A stretch of 64,000 nt of DNA from Gracilibacillus massiliensis (GCF_001458115.1 NZ_CZRP01000011.1:186001-250000); one strand, 5' to 3'. Counted from the stretch's first letter, positions 9,341-18,692 are shown. Notes: a model not told the origin generated them from the sequence alone. Translations and numbers: made by a program.

Positions 9341-10240
9341 TCAGTCACATACAGTTACATAGGTTGATTTTCCATTTTGTTTTGCTTTATATAGAGCAGA
9401 ATCAGCAGTATTTAGTAGAGTATTAACTGGTTCATTTGTATAATAAACAATGCCTATACTTGCTGATATAGAAATTTTGGGTGTGTAGCTAGACCAATCA
9501 CTAAGAGATTTTATTATATGTTTTGCGATAATTTGTGCTTCATCTATAGTTGCATGAGGCAGTATTACGATAAATTCATCGCCACCTAAGCGAACAAGCG
9601 CATCATTTTTACGTATGATTTGTTTCATACGATTGGTAGCTTCAATAAGTGTTTGATCTCCTATGTTATGTCCGTATGTATCATTGACGTTTTTAAAACC
9701 ATCTAAATCGAGTGACATTACGATACCTTCCGTTCCCCAATTAGTAAAATGTTCAAATAGATAGTTTCGATTGAAGGTATTGGTAAGGTTATCAATGGTG
9801 GCTTGCCGTTCTAGCTCTATAACAAATGAAAAAAGTCGAGAGAATCGTTCTAATAGATCAATTGTTTTATGATTAAATTGGTTTTTCTCAGGATTAACAG
9901 CACATAATGTACCGAACATATCTCCATCTTTATAAAAAACAGGTACACCAACATAGGAACGAATATGTTGTTCTGCAGTTACATCAAGATCTTTTGTAAG
10001 ATTATTTTTTGTTGAATCATTAATAAGTACTGGTTCTTGTTGGTCAAAAAAGATTTGTTGACAATAGGATTCGTTCATATCTACTGTTTGATTATTATAT
10101 AATTCGATACCTGTTTGACTCTTATCAATTGTATGAATAATAGTAAACGTCGTGTCCGTCGTACGACCTAAAAACAATCTATTACCAGGTATGGCGTTGT
10201 TTACAAGCTCAAGTAGGTCGTTAAGCGCGTTATTATCCAT
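9341..10240 (-). CDS. GAF-GGDEF diguanylate cyclase
   Basis: A 299-residue soluble protein. Residues about 5-145 form a GAF-type sensor domain (YVGVPVFYKDGDMFGTLCAV). Residues about 148-299 form a GGDEF domain with the intact active-site motif GGDEF (219-223) and an inhibitory I-site RxxD (Arg210-Asp213) exactly five residues before it. It should make c-di-GMP from two GTP and be product-inhibited. There is no membrane segment, so the signal is cytoplasmic and unknown. It stands alone on the minus strand. Its 3' end lies about 20 bp from the approximate right end of the IS200 element. Confidence 0.92.
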   Translation of the reverse strand: MDNNALNDLLELVNNAIPGNRLFLGRTTDTTFTIIHTIDKSQTGIELYNNQTVDMNESYCQQIFFDQQEPVLINDSTKNNLTKDLDVTAEQHIRSYVGVPVFYKDGDMFGTLCAVNPEKNQFNHKTIDLLERFSRLFSFVIELERQATIDNLTNTFNRNYLFEHFTNWGTEGIVMSLDLDGFKNVNDTYGHNIGDQTLIEATNRMKQIIRKNDALVRLGGDEFIVILPHATIDEAQIIAKHIIKSLSDWSSYTPKISISASIGIVYYTNEPVNTLLNTADSALYKAKQNGKSTYVTVCD

Positions 10241-10364
10241 GTCACCACCGCCTTTATGGAAATTCTAGTAATATCATACTATGTATTATAGTAGATCAAA
10301 TATAATATCTCAAGAGAACCAAAAAGCAAAAGGGAATGATTCTGTAGCTTTACTGAATATAAGA

Positions 10365-11069
10365 AGGATTATGCGACCTAACTCTAGTTTCTAATTATGA
10401 GATTTGAGAACTGCGTAACAACCGCTTCGGCTTGTCGGCTTCCCTTTCCGCGGGTTTTTTTCCTCAGCTAACTTTTTAAGCAAAGTGCGCTTAAAAAGTG
10501 GATCTTCGGATAAAAACATCCCGCAGGAGTGGAAGCCGACGCCTGCGCTTTTTAATGCTCTACAACTCAAGCAAGAAAATTCAGGTCGGCGCATTTACTA
10601 TTTCTCATCAATTTATCATTAGATTAGATTACATATCAATGTTAGCAATATAAGTTGATTTATTGTCTAAGTGTAACACTCCAAAATATTAGCATTTGCA
10701 ATAGTTGTAGAGTTCCACTAGCGTAGGCGGCCACTTCCACTCGAGGCCACTGAAAAACATATTATGGAAATTATTTTCCCCACTTTAACCCCCGAAACAC
10801 TATTGAAAATGCATATAATTCCCCACTTTCATATGATATTTAGTATGAATTTTGGGATTGTATTTTTATTGATTAAAAAGGAAGGGGGTTTTTCAGTGGC
10901 CTCCTTCCACTCCTATGGGATCGTTTTCCCTGAAGATCCACTTTTTCATGCGGTTTTTGCTTGAAAAAGTTAGCTGAAGGGAAAACCCCACGGAAGTGGG
11001 CAAGCCGAAGCGATTACCACGCACATACATCCTTTCAAAATTACCACTAGAGTTATCTCGCATGATCCT
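10365..11069. repeat. Non-coding composite repeat, copy 1 (interrupted by MITE)
   Basis: This fills most of the gene-free stretch 10241-11230. Two GC-rich palindromic modules face each other: module A has a long stem from GTCGGCTTCC (10434) to GGAAGCCGAC (10540) and an inner perfect stem ACTTTTTAAGC/GCTTAAAAAGT, and a mirrored module lies at about 10720-11010. They are separated by about 170 bp of A/T-rich spacer. The outer ends are an imperfect inverted repeat (AGGATTATGCGACCTAACTC at 10365 against the complement of 11045-11069). The same structure recurs at 13093-13615 and 48069-48770. Without the inserted MITE the unit is about 535 bp. Short reading frames inside it are not genes. Confidence 0.8.
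10743..10903. mobile_element. 161-bp MITE, copy 1
   Basis: A 161-bp non-coding element with perfect 16-bp terminal inverted repeats GAGGCCACTGAAAAAC. It is flanked by a perfect 9-bp target duplication CTTCCACTC (10734-10742 and 10904-10912). The sequence reads as identical to the copy at 48239-48399. It interrupts the right-hand module of composite repeat copy 1. No matching transposase is present in the window. Confidence 0.9.
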
Positions 11070-11104
11070 GCTTTTGTGAATTTGTTTTAATTTGCGAAAA
11101 AGTA

Positions 11105-11121
11105 TGTTAGGTTTCCTGACA
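11105..11121. promoter_or_regulatory. GlnR/TnrA-type nitrogen box before urea transporter
   Basis: TGTTAGGTTTCCTGACA matches the core TGTNA-N7-TNACA exactly, with two mismatches in the extended consensus. It lies 110 bp before the DUR3-like gene. The same type of site precedes the urease operon at 3520, so uptake and hydrolysis of urea are probably co-regulated by nitrogen status. Confidence 0.65.
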
Positions 11122-11230
11122 TGGTGTTTGTTTCGTCAGATAATCTCCGATAACCTAATAGTTGTTAAATAATCTAACTATTCAAAAAGCTTTCCGGTGA
11201 GCTTCATTACAAAAAAATGGAGGAGCAATT

Positions 11231-12781
11231 ATGTTATCATCAACAACGGGTTATCTGATATTACTAATATTTGGCGTGTTTTTTACAGGATTGACAATCG
11301 TCATGCAACGTCGCCGAAAAGAGAAAATGACAGCAGAACAATTTAGTACCGCAGGACGAAGTGTAGGAATTGGTTTAGCAAGTGCATCCATTATTGCAGC
11401 ATGGACATGGGCAGCAACCTTAATGATGTCTTCATCAACAGGATTTCAGTATGGAATTAGTGGTCCCTATTGGTATGCAGCAGGTGCATGTATTCAAGTA
11501 TTGCTTTTTGCAATTGTAGCGATTCACTTAAAGCGAAAAGCTCCTTTAGCACACACATTTTTAGAATTTGTTGGTAAACGATTTGATAAAAAGAATCACA
11601 AGTTAATGATGGGATTTGCGTTAATGACCAATATCATCGTAACAGCGATGGTTATTTTAGGTGGTGCGATTGCACTTAATTCTTTAACAGGGATGAACAT
11701 TTATATCGCAGCCTTTCTTATCCCGTTAACATTCACTATTTACACGATGATTGGTGGTTTAAAGGCATCATTTATTGCCGATTATTTAAATACAGTTATG
11801 ATCTTTGTGATTCTTACAATTTTTGCAACGGTTGTGTATGTAAAATTCGGTGTCGATACGGTTTATGAAGGATTACAGGCGATTCCAGAACAAAGTCAAA
11901 TGCTTACAATGGCATCTGTACCAGGCTTATTCTTTGGGATGATAAATATCATTGGAAACTTTGGTACGGTATTTGTCGATCAATCCTATTGGCAGCGTGC
12001 GATCGCAAGTAAGAATAGCGCAGCATCAAAAGCATATATTTATGGTGGGATTGCTTGGTTTGCTATTCCATTTGCGATTGCAACGTTTCTAGGGGTTAGT
12101 GCAGCAGGACTTGGATTAAATATTGGCGATCCGGATGCTTCAGCTCCATTGATGGCACAACATTTATTAGGTTCTGTTGGTTCTATTTTGTTTTTAGTCA
12201 TGCTGTTTATGGCAGTTATGTCAACTGGAGCTGCAGAGTTAACAGCGATAACCAATATTATAGTGACCGATATCTACCGTAAATCAATTAATCCACATGC
12301 AACAGGAGAAAAAACATTAAAAGTCTCACGTATCGTTACCTTAAGTTTCGGTTTAGCAATGGGGCTATTATCTATTCTACTTTTCAAAGTAGGGATCGGT
12401 TTAAGCTTTGTGTACATGGCCATGGGTATTTTCGTTAGTGGGGCCGTTATTCCGTTAACATTAGGTCTGATGTGGAAGAAAGCAACAAGCACAGGTAACT
12501 TTTATGGAGCATTAGCAGGAATGGTAACAGGTATAACTGTTTGGGTTATTACCGCTCAAGTACGATACGGTGAAATTTCGGTTGCTTCGTTAGGTGAATT
12601 GCATTCAATGTTATTCGGTAATGTCACGGTGTTTCTAGTCAGTGGTTTAATCGCAATTGGACATGGACTGCTTAGCAATCAAGAGTTTGATTTTGATTCG
12701 TTAAAAGATAAATTCCATAGTTTTGATGAGGATAAAAAAGAAGAATCTAACGATAGTGTTATGAAAAAGGAAGTGGTGTAA
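11231..12781 (+). CDS. DUR3-like sodium/proton:urea symporter (SSS family)
   Basis: A 516-residue SSS-family symporter with about 13 membrane segments. The segment ASIIAAWTWAATLMMSSS, followed by YGISGPYWYAAGACIQVLLF and KRKAPLAHTFLEFVGKRF, closely resembles the DUR3 urea-transporter branch rather than proline or sugar symporters. The C-terminus ends in an acidic cytoplasmic tail (about 485-516). The start is ATG behind TGGAGGAG. A small membrane protein gene follows 3 bp after the stop. A nearby GlnR/TnrA-type box and the urease operon 2.7 kb upstream support urea as the substrate; that assignment is inference from sequence resemblance and context. Confidence 0.8.
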   Translation: MLSSTTGYLILLIFGVFFTGLTIVMQRRRKEKMTAEQFSTAGRSVGIGLASASIIAAWTWAATLMMSSSTGFQYGISGPYWYAAGACIQVLLFAIVAIHLKRKAPLAHTFLEFVGKRFDKKNHKLMMGFALMTNIIVTAMVILGGAIALNSLTGMNIYIAAFLIPLTFTIYTMIGGLKASFIADYLNTVMIFVILTIFATVVYVKFGVDTVYEGLQAIPEQSQMLTMASVPGLFFGMINIIGNFGTVFVDQSYWQRAIASKNSAASKAYIYGGIAWFAIPFAIATFLGVSAAGLGLNIGDPDASAPLMAQHLLGSVGSILFLVMLFMAVMSTGAAELTAITNIIVTDIYRKSINPHATGEKTLKVSRIVTLSFGLAMGLLSILLFKVGIGLSFVYMAMGIFVSGAVIPLTLGLMWKKATSTGNFYGALAGMVTGITVWVITAQVRYGEISVASLGELHSMLFGNVTVFLVSGLIAIGHGLLSNQEFDFDSLKDKFHSFDEDKKEESNDSVMKKEVV

Positions 12782-12784
12782 GCA

Positions 12785-13021
12785 ATGGAAGATAAACAAT
12801 TACTAAAAGATGCGAAACTTTGTACGAGATGGGCATTTGGTTTGACGTTTGTGTTTATTATTCTTTTTCCAGGAATCATGTTTATCACTGGTTATGAATA
12901 TAGTTTGAATTTCTTCAAAGGATGGACATATTTAGCATTCACTTGGTTAATAATCGCTGGACTATACATAGCGATTCGCCCATGGGTGGAAATGTATATA
13001 GAAAAGAAACAAGCGAGTTAA
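12785..13021 (+). CDS. Small membrane protein, partner of SSS symporter
   Basis: A 78-residue protein with two hydrophobic segments (about 16-37 and 48-66) and charged ends (MEDKQLLKDAKLCTRWAFG at the N-terminus, EKKQAS at the C-terminus). It starts 3 bp after the symporter stop and is clearly co-transcribed and coupled with it. Small two-helix proteins accompany several SSS symporters, so an accessory-subunit role is likely. No specific family name is recognised. Confidence 0.7.
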   Translation: MEDKQLLKDAKLCTRWAFGLTFVFIILFPGIMFITGYEYSLNFFKGWTYLAFTWLIIAGLYIAIRPWVEMYIEKKQAS

Positions 13022-13092
13022 AAATAAGAAACGGAGATAAATAATATTCTCCACTTAGAAAATTGAAACAATAAATCTTAATTAGCAAAAGC

Positions 13093-13615
13093 AGGAAAGT
13101 GCGACATTATTGTAGTGATAAGTATGAGATATTATGATTGCGTGACACTCGCTCCGGCTTGTCCGCTTCCTTTCCGCGGGTTTTTCCCTAAGCTAACTTT
13201 TTAAGCACAATTCGCTTAAAAAGTGGATCTTAGGGGAAAAACATCCCGCAGGAATGAAAGCGGACGCCTGCGCTTTTTTTCCTCTACAAAACAAATAAGA
13301 ATAATCATATTGGCTTTATTCAATATAGCCTATGAATTTGTCTTTTGATTACTTGTCATTCTTAACAATATACCTTCATATCTGTAACAATCCAAAATGT
13401 TAGCATTTGTAATATTTGTAGAGTTTTATTCAGCGGAGGCGGCCACTTCCACTCCTGTGGGATCGTTTTACCTGAAGATCCACTTTTTAAGCGATTTTTG
13501 CTTGGAAAAGTTAGCTGAAGGGAAAACCCCACGGAAAGGGAAGTGGGCAAGCCGAAGCGGGCACCACACATATATACCATTTCAAAATTGCTACCAGAGT
13601 TATGTCGTATAATCC
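13093..13615. repeat. Non-coding composite repeat, copy 2 (uninterrupted)
   Basis: A 523-bp uninterrupted copy of the family in the gap 13022-13662. The left module has a stem from GTCCGCTTCC (13161) to GAAAGCGGAC (13265) with an inner stem CTTTTTAAGC/GCTTAAAAAG. The right module, in opposite orientation, spans about 13430-13580, and an A/T-rich spacer lies between. The imperfect ends AGGAAAGTGCGACATTAT (13093) and the complement of GAGTTATGTCGTATAATCCT (13596-13615) match those of copy 1. Together with copy 1 it brackets the urea-transporter gene pair. Confidence 0.8.
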
Positions 13616-13662
13616 TTCAAGTATGAATGAAATTATTACGAAATTTATGTTTAGAGTTTATA

Positions 13663-14118
13663 TTAAAATGGTTTGGTGATCATTAGAAAGATTACGATTA
13701 AGAGCAAACCATTTTCCAAATATTCAATGCGCAATAATCGATGTAGGTTCGGATAATAGCTGGCAGGTACTTGTTCAATTTCTTTATCTGCCAGTATTTT
13801 TTTGATAGGCACAGAGTACTTTTTCAAAAACGTAGGCCCTAATGATAGAGCGACGAAGTATAGAAGCATACTCATTACATACCAACCTTGTTGAAAAAGA
13901 ATCGGTCTAATAGCTCCCATTAATAGGCCTGTCACTAAGACGAGAATCCCACCAATCATCACAAAAATATGTATGGTTTTTTTTAAAGCGAATGCATGAC
14001 GTATTTCAGGCATCGTTTTCGCTGATCGAACAATAGTTGTTAAAATGAAACCAGGACCGATCCCGACGATAGCGGAAAAAATATGAATGATGACCAGCCA
14101 TGAATATAAGGATTGCAT
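13663..14118 (-). CDS. DUF2269 family membrane protein
   Basis: A 151-residue protein with four membrane segments. The N-terminal IHIFSAIVGIGPGF, the central HIFVMIGGILVLVTGLLMG and the C-terminal LRIEYLENGLLLIVIFLMITKPF fit the DUF2269 (COG5528-type) membrane family. The start is ATG behind GAAGGTGATGG. Function is unknown. It is a single gene convergent with composite repeat copy 2 and downstream of the COG2426 gene on the same strand. Confidence 0.75.
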   Translation of the reverse strand: MQSLYSWLVIIHIFSAIVGIGPGFILTTIVRSAKTMPEIRHAFALKKTIHIFVMIGGILVLVTGLLMGAIRPILFQQGWYVMSMLLYFVALSLGPTFLKKYSVPIKKILADKEIEQVPASYYPNLHRLLRIEYLENGLLLIVIFLMITKPF

Positions 14119-14194
14119 TCCATCACCTTCTTATTGCCTATTATAACCTAATAACCGTCAACTTCTAATGATAAATTTGTGAACAAATAACAAA

Positions 14195-14223
14195 AGACTA
14201 TCCTAGAAATTATAGGATAGTCT
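14195..14223 (-). terminator. Terminator after COG2426 gene
   Basis: AGACTATCCTA and its complement form an 11-bp stem with a short A/T-rich loop. Read on the minus strand it is followed by TTTTG, directly after the stop of the small-multidrug-export-like gene. Confidence 0.7.
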
Positions 14224-14228
14224 ATTTA

Positions 14229-14660
14229 TTACCGAACAAAAAAATCAAACCCTAATGCAGTAAATATACCAAAAACTAATGACCATACGCCAATACTAAT
14301 AGTGGACCAGGCCAATGTTGCTTGTTTTGTTGCTCCCAGTAGCATTCCGATGAATGCAGCAATATGGGAACCAATAAAGATAGGCCCAAGCATTACCATT
14401 CCTGGTAGGCCATATTTATTCCACATCGTTCTTGCCCGTTCTTCTCGTTTAGAATTTTTCTTTTCTTTCTTGGAAAACCAGTGTTCAAATTTATCAAATC
14501 CAATAATTAAAGCCAATATCGTCACCATGTTTCCAATAAAAGCAACGATCATAACGACGACAGGGTTTAATCCAGTAATAATACCAAATGGAATAACTAA
14601 TGCAATTTCAAACCAAGGGATAGCGGCACCTAAAAATACTAACAAATATTCAACCATCAT
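14229..14660 (-). CDS. COG2426 small multi-drug export family protein
   Basis: A 143-residue membrane protein with hydrophobic segments at about 3-30, 36-55, 86-112 and 115-140 and a basic loop (FSKKEKKNSKREERARTMW). The pattern GAAIPWFEIALVIPFGIITG plus GLPGMVMLGPIFIGSHIAAFIG is that of the COG2426 Sm_multidrug_ex family. The family name rests on weak early evidence, so actual transport function is unknown. The start is ATG behind AAGGAG. It stands alone between the flavodoxin and DUF2269 genes. Confidence 0.75.
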   Translation of the reverse strand: MMVEYLLVFLGAAIPWFEIALVIPFGIITGLNPVVVMIVAFIGNMVTILALIIGFDKFEHWFSKKEKKNSKREERARTMWNKYGLPGMVMLGPIFIGSHIAAFIGMLLGATKQATLAWSTISIGVWSLVFGIFTALGFDFFVR

Positions 14661-14745
14661 AATAAATTCTCCTTACAGCAACTATCATAAGCTCACATGT
14701 CAACTTCTATCCGTTTGAACCAGCTGTAGACAGTGTTAAACAGTC

Positions 14746-15189
14746 TTAATAAACAACTGCAAGTTCTTGTGTCAATCGATCACAAAACTTTTCACAACGA
14801 TTTAAATCGTCATCTTGTGGCGTTAATTCTACTTTTAATGTCACAGCTAAATTAGTGTGGACAAAAAGCATATCTCTAAAAAGATCGACAGCACCACAAT
14901 AATAAGGATAGAAACTATCGCCTGTTCCGAACACACCTGTAGTCAGATGTTTGAGCTCTTCTGTTTCAAACGTTTCAAAAAGATCTTCCATTTCCATCGG
15001 AAGATCTCCATTATCCCATGAATACGTGCCAACAGCAACAATATCATATTGCTGTAATAGACTGGGATGGAAATCTTCAATTGGTATTAGGTCAGTGACA
15101 ATATCACGTTTTTCCATTTTATCATGAATAATTTCTGCCAGGGTAGAGGTGTTACCAGTGACAGAGGTGTAGATTATCGCTGCTTTCAT
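14746..15189 (-). CDS. Flavodoxin
   Basis: A 147-residue flavodoxin with the FMN phosphate loop TSVTGNTSTLA (residues 8-18), the second loop GTYSWDNGDLP and the third GTGDSFYPYYCGA. It lies 27 bp after nrdB on the same strand, behind AAGGAGG, so it belongs to the nrdA-nrdB operon. Class Ib ribonucleotide reductases need a flavodoxin-like NrdI. This protein is a longer, ordinary-looking flavodoxin rather than a clear NrdI, but its position suggests it supplies electrons or activated oxygen for the NrdB cofactor. That role is inference. Confidence 0.88.
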   Translation of the reverse strand: MKAAIIYTSVTGNTSTLAEIIHDKMEKRDIVTDLIPIEDFHPSLLQQYDIVAVGTYSWDNGDLPMEMEDLFETFETEELKHLTTGVFGTGDSFYPYYCGAVDLFRDMLFVHTNLAVTLKVELTPQDDDLNRCEKFCDRLTQELAVVY

Positions 15190-15216
15190 TTCAGTTGTGC
15201 CTCCTTATTCGAATCA

Positions 15217-16266
15217 TCACAGCTCATCGAATCCATTGGATGAGGATACTTTTGTATAAGTACGTGATTTTTGTTCAAAGAAGTCTGATTTTGTTTCATT
15301 CATCATTTCATCGCTAAAGACATGAATCCATTCCATCGGATTATCACGTTCCGGATAGTAATTATCAAGCCCAATTTGACGGAAACGTTTATTTGCTAAA
15401 TATTCCACATACCCATGGAATTCTTCAAGATCAATACCATCGATATCTTTCAAAATGTAATCTGCCCATTCTTTTTCCAATTGAACCGCATGGTCAATTG
15501 TTTTATACACGTATTGGATATTCTCTTCTGTATTTAATTCAGGATTCTCTGTAAGTAAGATTCGAACAAACTGTGATACAAAATAAGCATGTTGCATCTC
15601 ATCCCGTTGAATGTAGCTAATCATTGTACTCGTTTTTAACATTTTTTGCTGACGCGCTAAATGATAGAAGAAGGCGAAACCAGCATAGAAATAAATACCC
15701 TCTAAATTGATAGAGTTAATCGCAAGTTCAAATAGTCTTTGTGGTGTAGGATTTTCACGAAACGCTTCATAACTGTCGAGAATAAGTTGATTTCGTTTAC
15801 GTACAATAGGATCCTCTTTTGCCTGTGTAAAACGTTCATTTTGTTCACGTAATGGCACAATCGAACTTAGAATATAGGAATAAGATTCATTGTGAACAGC
15901 TTCTTGTTGTGCGATTACTGCAAAAATGGCCTTAAAGCTAGAATCTGTCACATAATCCATAACATGTGTCATTGTTGGTGTTTGCAAACTGTCTAATGAT
16001 GCTAATTGTGTGTTAATACGTAAGAAGATATCTTTTTCCGTCTCAGTTAAGTTATCCCATTGTTTGATATCGTCTTGCATATTAATTTCTTGCGCTTTCC
16101 AAAAGTTTGCTAGTAATGTTTGATAAAGGTCATACATTTGAGGATAGGCAATATCGTTCCAATTTAATAGTCCGGAAGACTCGCCATTAATGATACCTGT
16201 TGCTTTATTAGGATAGGTTGGGTTTAATAGTTTGATTTTTGTTAAAGGTTGATCGACTTGTGTCAT
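15217..16266 (-). CDS. nrdB: Ribonucleotide reductase class I beta subunit
   Basis: A 349-residue ferritin-like protein. The dimetal ligands are Asp92 (SLDSLQ), Glu122 and His125 (QEAVHNESY), Glu189 (NLEGIYFYAGF), and Glu223 and His226 (RDEMQHAY). The radical tyrosine is Tyr129, in the expected place seven residues after Glu122. All key residues of a radical-forming class I beta subunit are therefore present. It partners the alpha subunit encoded 137 bp upstream and is followed by a flavodoxin. Whether it is a diiron (Ia) or dimanganese (Ib) enzyme cannot be decided from sequence alone, although the flavodoxin neighbour leans to Ib. Confidence 0.95.
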   Translation of the reverse strand: MTQVDQPLTKIKLLNPTYPNKATGIINGESSGLLNWNDIAYPQMYDLYQTLLANFWKAQEINMQDDIKQWDNLTETEKDIFLRINTQLASLDSLQTPTMTHVMDYVTDSSFKAIFAVIAQQEAVHNESYSYILSSIVPLREQNERFTQAKEDPIVRKRNQLILDSYEAFRENPTPQRLFELAINSINLEGIYFYAGFAFFYHLARQQKMLKTSTMISYIQRDEMQHAYFVSQFVRILLTENPELNTEENIQYVYKTIDHAVQLEKEWADYILKDIDGIDLEEFHGYVEYLANKRFRQIGLDNYYPERDNPMEWIHVFSDEMMNETKSDFFEQKSRTYTKVSSSNGFDEL

Positions 16267-16403
16267 GTCAGATCTCCTCCTTTGGAATAATTATGTAAAA
16301 AAGTAGAATGGCTGTTATTGTATACATTTCAAAAAATAATGGAAGGATTTCACAGAAGGTAAGATCTGTGAAATCCAGAAAATATAATCGTTTGATCAGC
16401 TAT

Positions 16404-18692
16404 TTAGCTATGGCATGCTTCACATTCTTCGATTTCTGTTTGTGATGTACTGCGGACGTAATAGGTCGTTTTTAGTCGATTCTCCCAGGCAGCAACATGT
16501 AAATTTAATAAATCTTTTGCTTTGATGTCATGACGTACATAGAAATTAAAACTAATGGCTTGATCAATATGACGTTGTCTTTTGGCATTTTGTTTAATGC
16601 TCCATACTTGATCCAATTCATGACGAGCACGGCGATAATAGTTATATGTCACATGATCAAGATCTGGTGCCGTTACTTTAAATTTAAAGTTTTTCTTTTC
16701 TTCTGCGTATTCTACCGCATATAGTGGATCAATTCCATCCGTAGAGCCACCGATTTTAGCTGTTGACGAGTTCGGTGCAACGGCCATTAACCAACCATTA
16801 CGAATGCCGTTTGTTGCAACGTCCTGACGTAATTGGTTCCATCTGTCGGATTGATAATCGCGTCGGTCAAAATAGACACCTGATTGCCATTCCGATCCTT
16901 CAAACTCAGAATAGGTTCCTTTTTCTTTTGCAAGCTCCATAGAGGCTTTTATCGTATAATAAGCTATATCTTCATATACTTTATCTGCAAATTCTACAGC
17001 TTCTTCTGATTCCCAATGGATACTTTCTAATGCAAGCAGGTGGTGCCAGCCAAATGTTCCAAGACCTACTGCACGGTACTTTTTATTGGTAGCTTCGGCT
17101 TGTCCAACACTGATTGTATTTAAATCGATCACATTATCTAGCATTCGTACCTGAATCGAAATTAAACGTTCTAATACTTTTTCGCGAACGGCATTCGGTA
17201 GATTAATCGATGATAAATTACAAACAACGAAATCACCAGGTTTACGTACAATCACAATATTACCATCTTCATCCTGATATTCTTTCGTAATTGAAGTAGG
17301 AGACATATTTTGCGCAATCTCTGTACATAAATTACTACAATAGATCGATGTTTTACCGATACCTCGTTTATGTTTATTTGGATTTTGACGATTTACTTCA
17401 TCTCGATAGAACATATAAGGTGTTCCTGTTTCTAATTGTGCAATCATCACTCGTGCCATAATATCGATTGCACGGTATGTTTTTCTAGGAAGAAGCGGGT
17501 GATTTACGGCTTCCCAATACTTTTCAGTGAAATATTTATGATCTTCTTCATCATAAAAATCTTCTAAACCTAGCGGGTTACCATCTTTATCCTTCCACCC
17601 CATCATTTGTTTGACTTGGTGTGGACAGAATGTATGCCATTCCCCGATACTTTTTCCGTTTGCATCTTTTTCTTGGATTTGTTCCATGAATAGATCCGGA
17701 ATAGAGACGCCAGTGAAAATATCGTGTGCTTTACGGCGCTCGTCACCATTATTTGTTTTTAAATCCAGGAAGCCATTCATTATGTCTTTATGAAATACAT
17801 CTAAATAAACGGCAACTGCCCCTTGACGTTGGCCAAGTTGATCGACACTTACTGCTGTATCGTTAAGTAGACGAATCCACGGCACAACACCTGAAGAGTT
17901 CCCTTTGAATTTTTTAATATCGGAACCTAATGCACGAACCTTACCGTAATAAATACCAATACCACCGCCGTCTTTACTTAAACGAGCAATATCCCAGTTA
18001 TTTAAGTAGATGCCATCTAAGGAATCATCTACGGTATCAATAAAACAGGATGACAATTGACCATAGCTTTTCCCAGCATTAGATAAAGTAGGAGTAGCCA
18101 CTGTCATATAGAGGTTACTTAATGCCCAATAAGCTTCTTTTACTAACTCTAAACGATTTTCAGCTGCTTCGTTTTGCATAAGTGTCATCGCGATAATCAT
18201 AAATCGTTCCTGAGGAAGTTCATACAGATTACGATCATGATCCCTTGCTAAATAGCGATCTGCTAATAAAAATAATCCTATGTAGTTAAATAAACCATCC
18301 CGATCAGGGTTGATAGATTGTTGCAGTTGATCAATTTCATTTTTGGTATAGTGTGCAAGTATATCTTTGCTATATATACCTTTATCCGTTAAAATTTGAA
18401 TAAGAGAATAAAGATCACCGTATTTCTGATCAGCATCATAGCCTCTGTTTTTACTAGCAGTTTCATATAACTGTGTCAGGTGAAAGTGCGCTGCTACAAA
18501 TGTCCAGTTCGGCTGATCCATGGAAATACGATTTAAAGAGTAAAAGAGTGCTTCTTGAGTAGACTCTTTATCTGATTTTGTCGATTCCTCGATACGTTTT
18601 GTAATATCCGTTGTATCAAGACCGTACTTTTCTTCCGCTTCTTGTAAAGCAGTAATGACAGTTTGTTTAATAGATTGAATTTCAGTTGTCAT
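16404..18692 (-). CDS. nrdA: Ribonucleotide reductase class I alpha subunit
   Basis: A 762-residue catalytic subunit reducing ribonucleoside diphosphates. Active-site features in order are LSSCFIDTVDDS (first redox Cys), NLCTEI (the Asn/Cys/Glu triad), VVCNLSSINL (second redox Cys), PNSSTAKIGGSTDGIDP, the radical-path tyrosine pair in TTYYVRSTS, and the C-terminal shuttle pair ECEACHS. A canonical ATP-cone start (VxKRDG) is not obvious, so overall activity control is uncertain. The start is ATG behind GGAGG. Paired NrdR boxes lie about 120-160 bp upstream, indicating NrdR control of the nrdAB-flavodoxin operon. Confidence 0.96.
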   Translation of the reverse strand: MTTEIQSIKQTVITALQEAEEKYGLDTTDITKRIEESTKSDKESTQEALFYSLNRISMDQPNWTFVAAHFHLTQLYETASKNRGYDADQKYGDLYSLIQILTDKGIYSKDILAHYTKNEIDQLQQSINPDRDGLFNYIGLFLLADRYLARDHDRNLYELPQERFMIIAMTLMQNEAAENRLELVKEAYWALSNLYMTVATPTLSNAGKSYGQLSSCFIDTVDDSLDGIYLNNWDIARLSKDGGGIGIYYGKVRALGSDIKKFKGNSSGVVPWIRLLNDTAVSVDQLGQRQGAVAVYLDVFHKDIMNGFLDLKTNNGDERRKAHDIFTGVSIPDLFMEQIQEKDANGKSIGEWHTFCPHQVKQMMGWKDKDGNPLGLEDFYDEEDHKYFTEKYWEAVNHPLLPRKTYRAIDIMARVMIAQLETGTPYMFYRDEVNRQNPNKHKRGIGKTSIYCSNLCTEIAQNMSPTSITKEYQDEDGNIVIVRKPGDFVVCNLSSINLPNAVREKVLERLISIQVRMLDNVIDLNTISVGQAEATNKKYRAVGLGTFGWHHLLALESIHWESEEAVEFADKVYEDIAYYTIKASMELAKEKGTYSEFEGSEWQSGVYFDRRDYQSDRWNQLRQDVATNGIRNGWLMAVAPNSSTAKIGGSTDGIDPLYAVEYAEEKKNFKFKVTAPDLDHVTYNYYRRARHELDQVWSIKQNAKRQRHIDQAISFNFYVRHDIKAKDLLNLHVAAWENRLKTTYYVRSTSQTEIEECEACHS

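Noticed and set aside
10391-10964. Short open frames on both strands within composite repeat copy 1
   Set aside because: They are by-products of the GC-rich palindromic modules and the MITE. They have no ribosome sites and the same frames recur in the other copies with different breaks.
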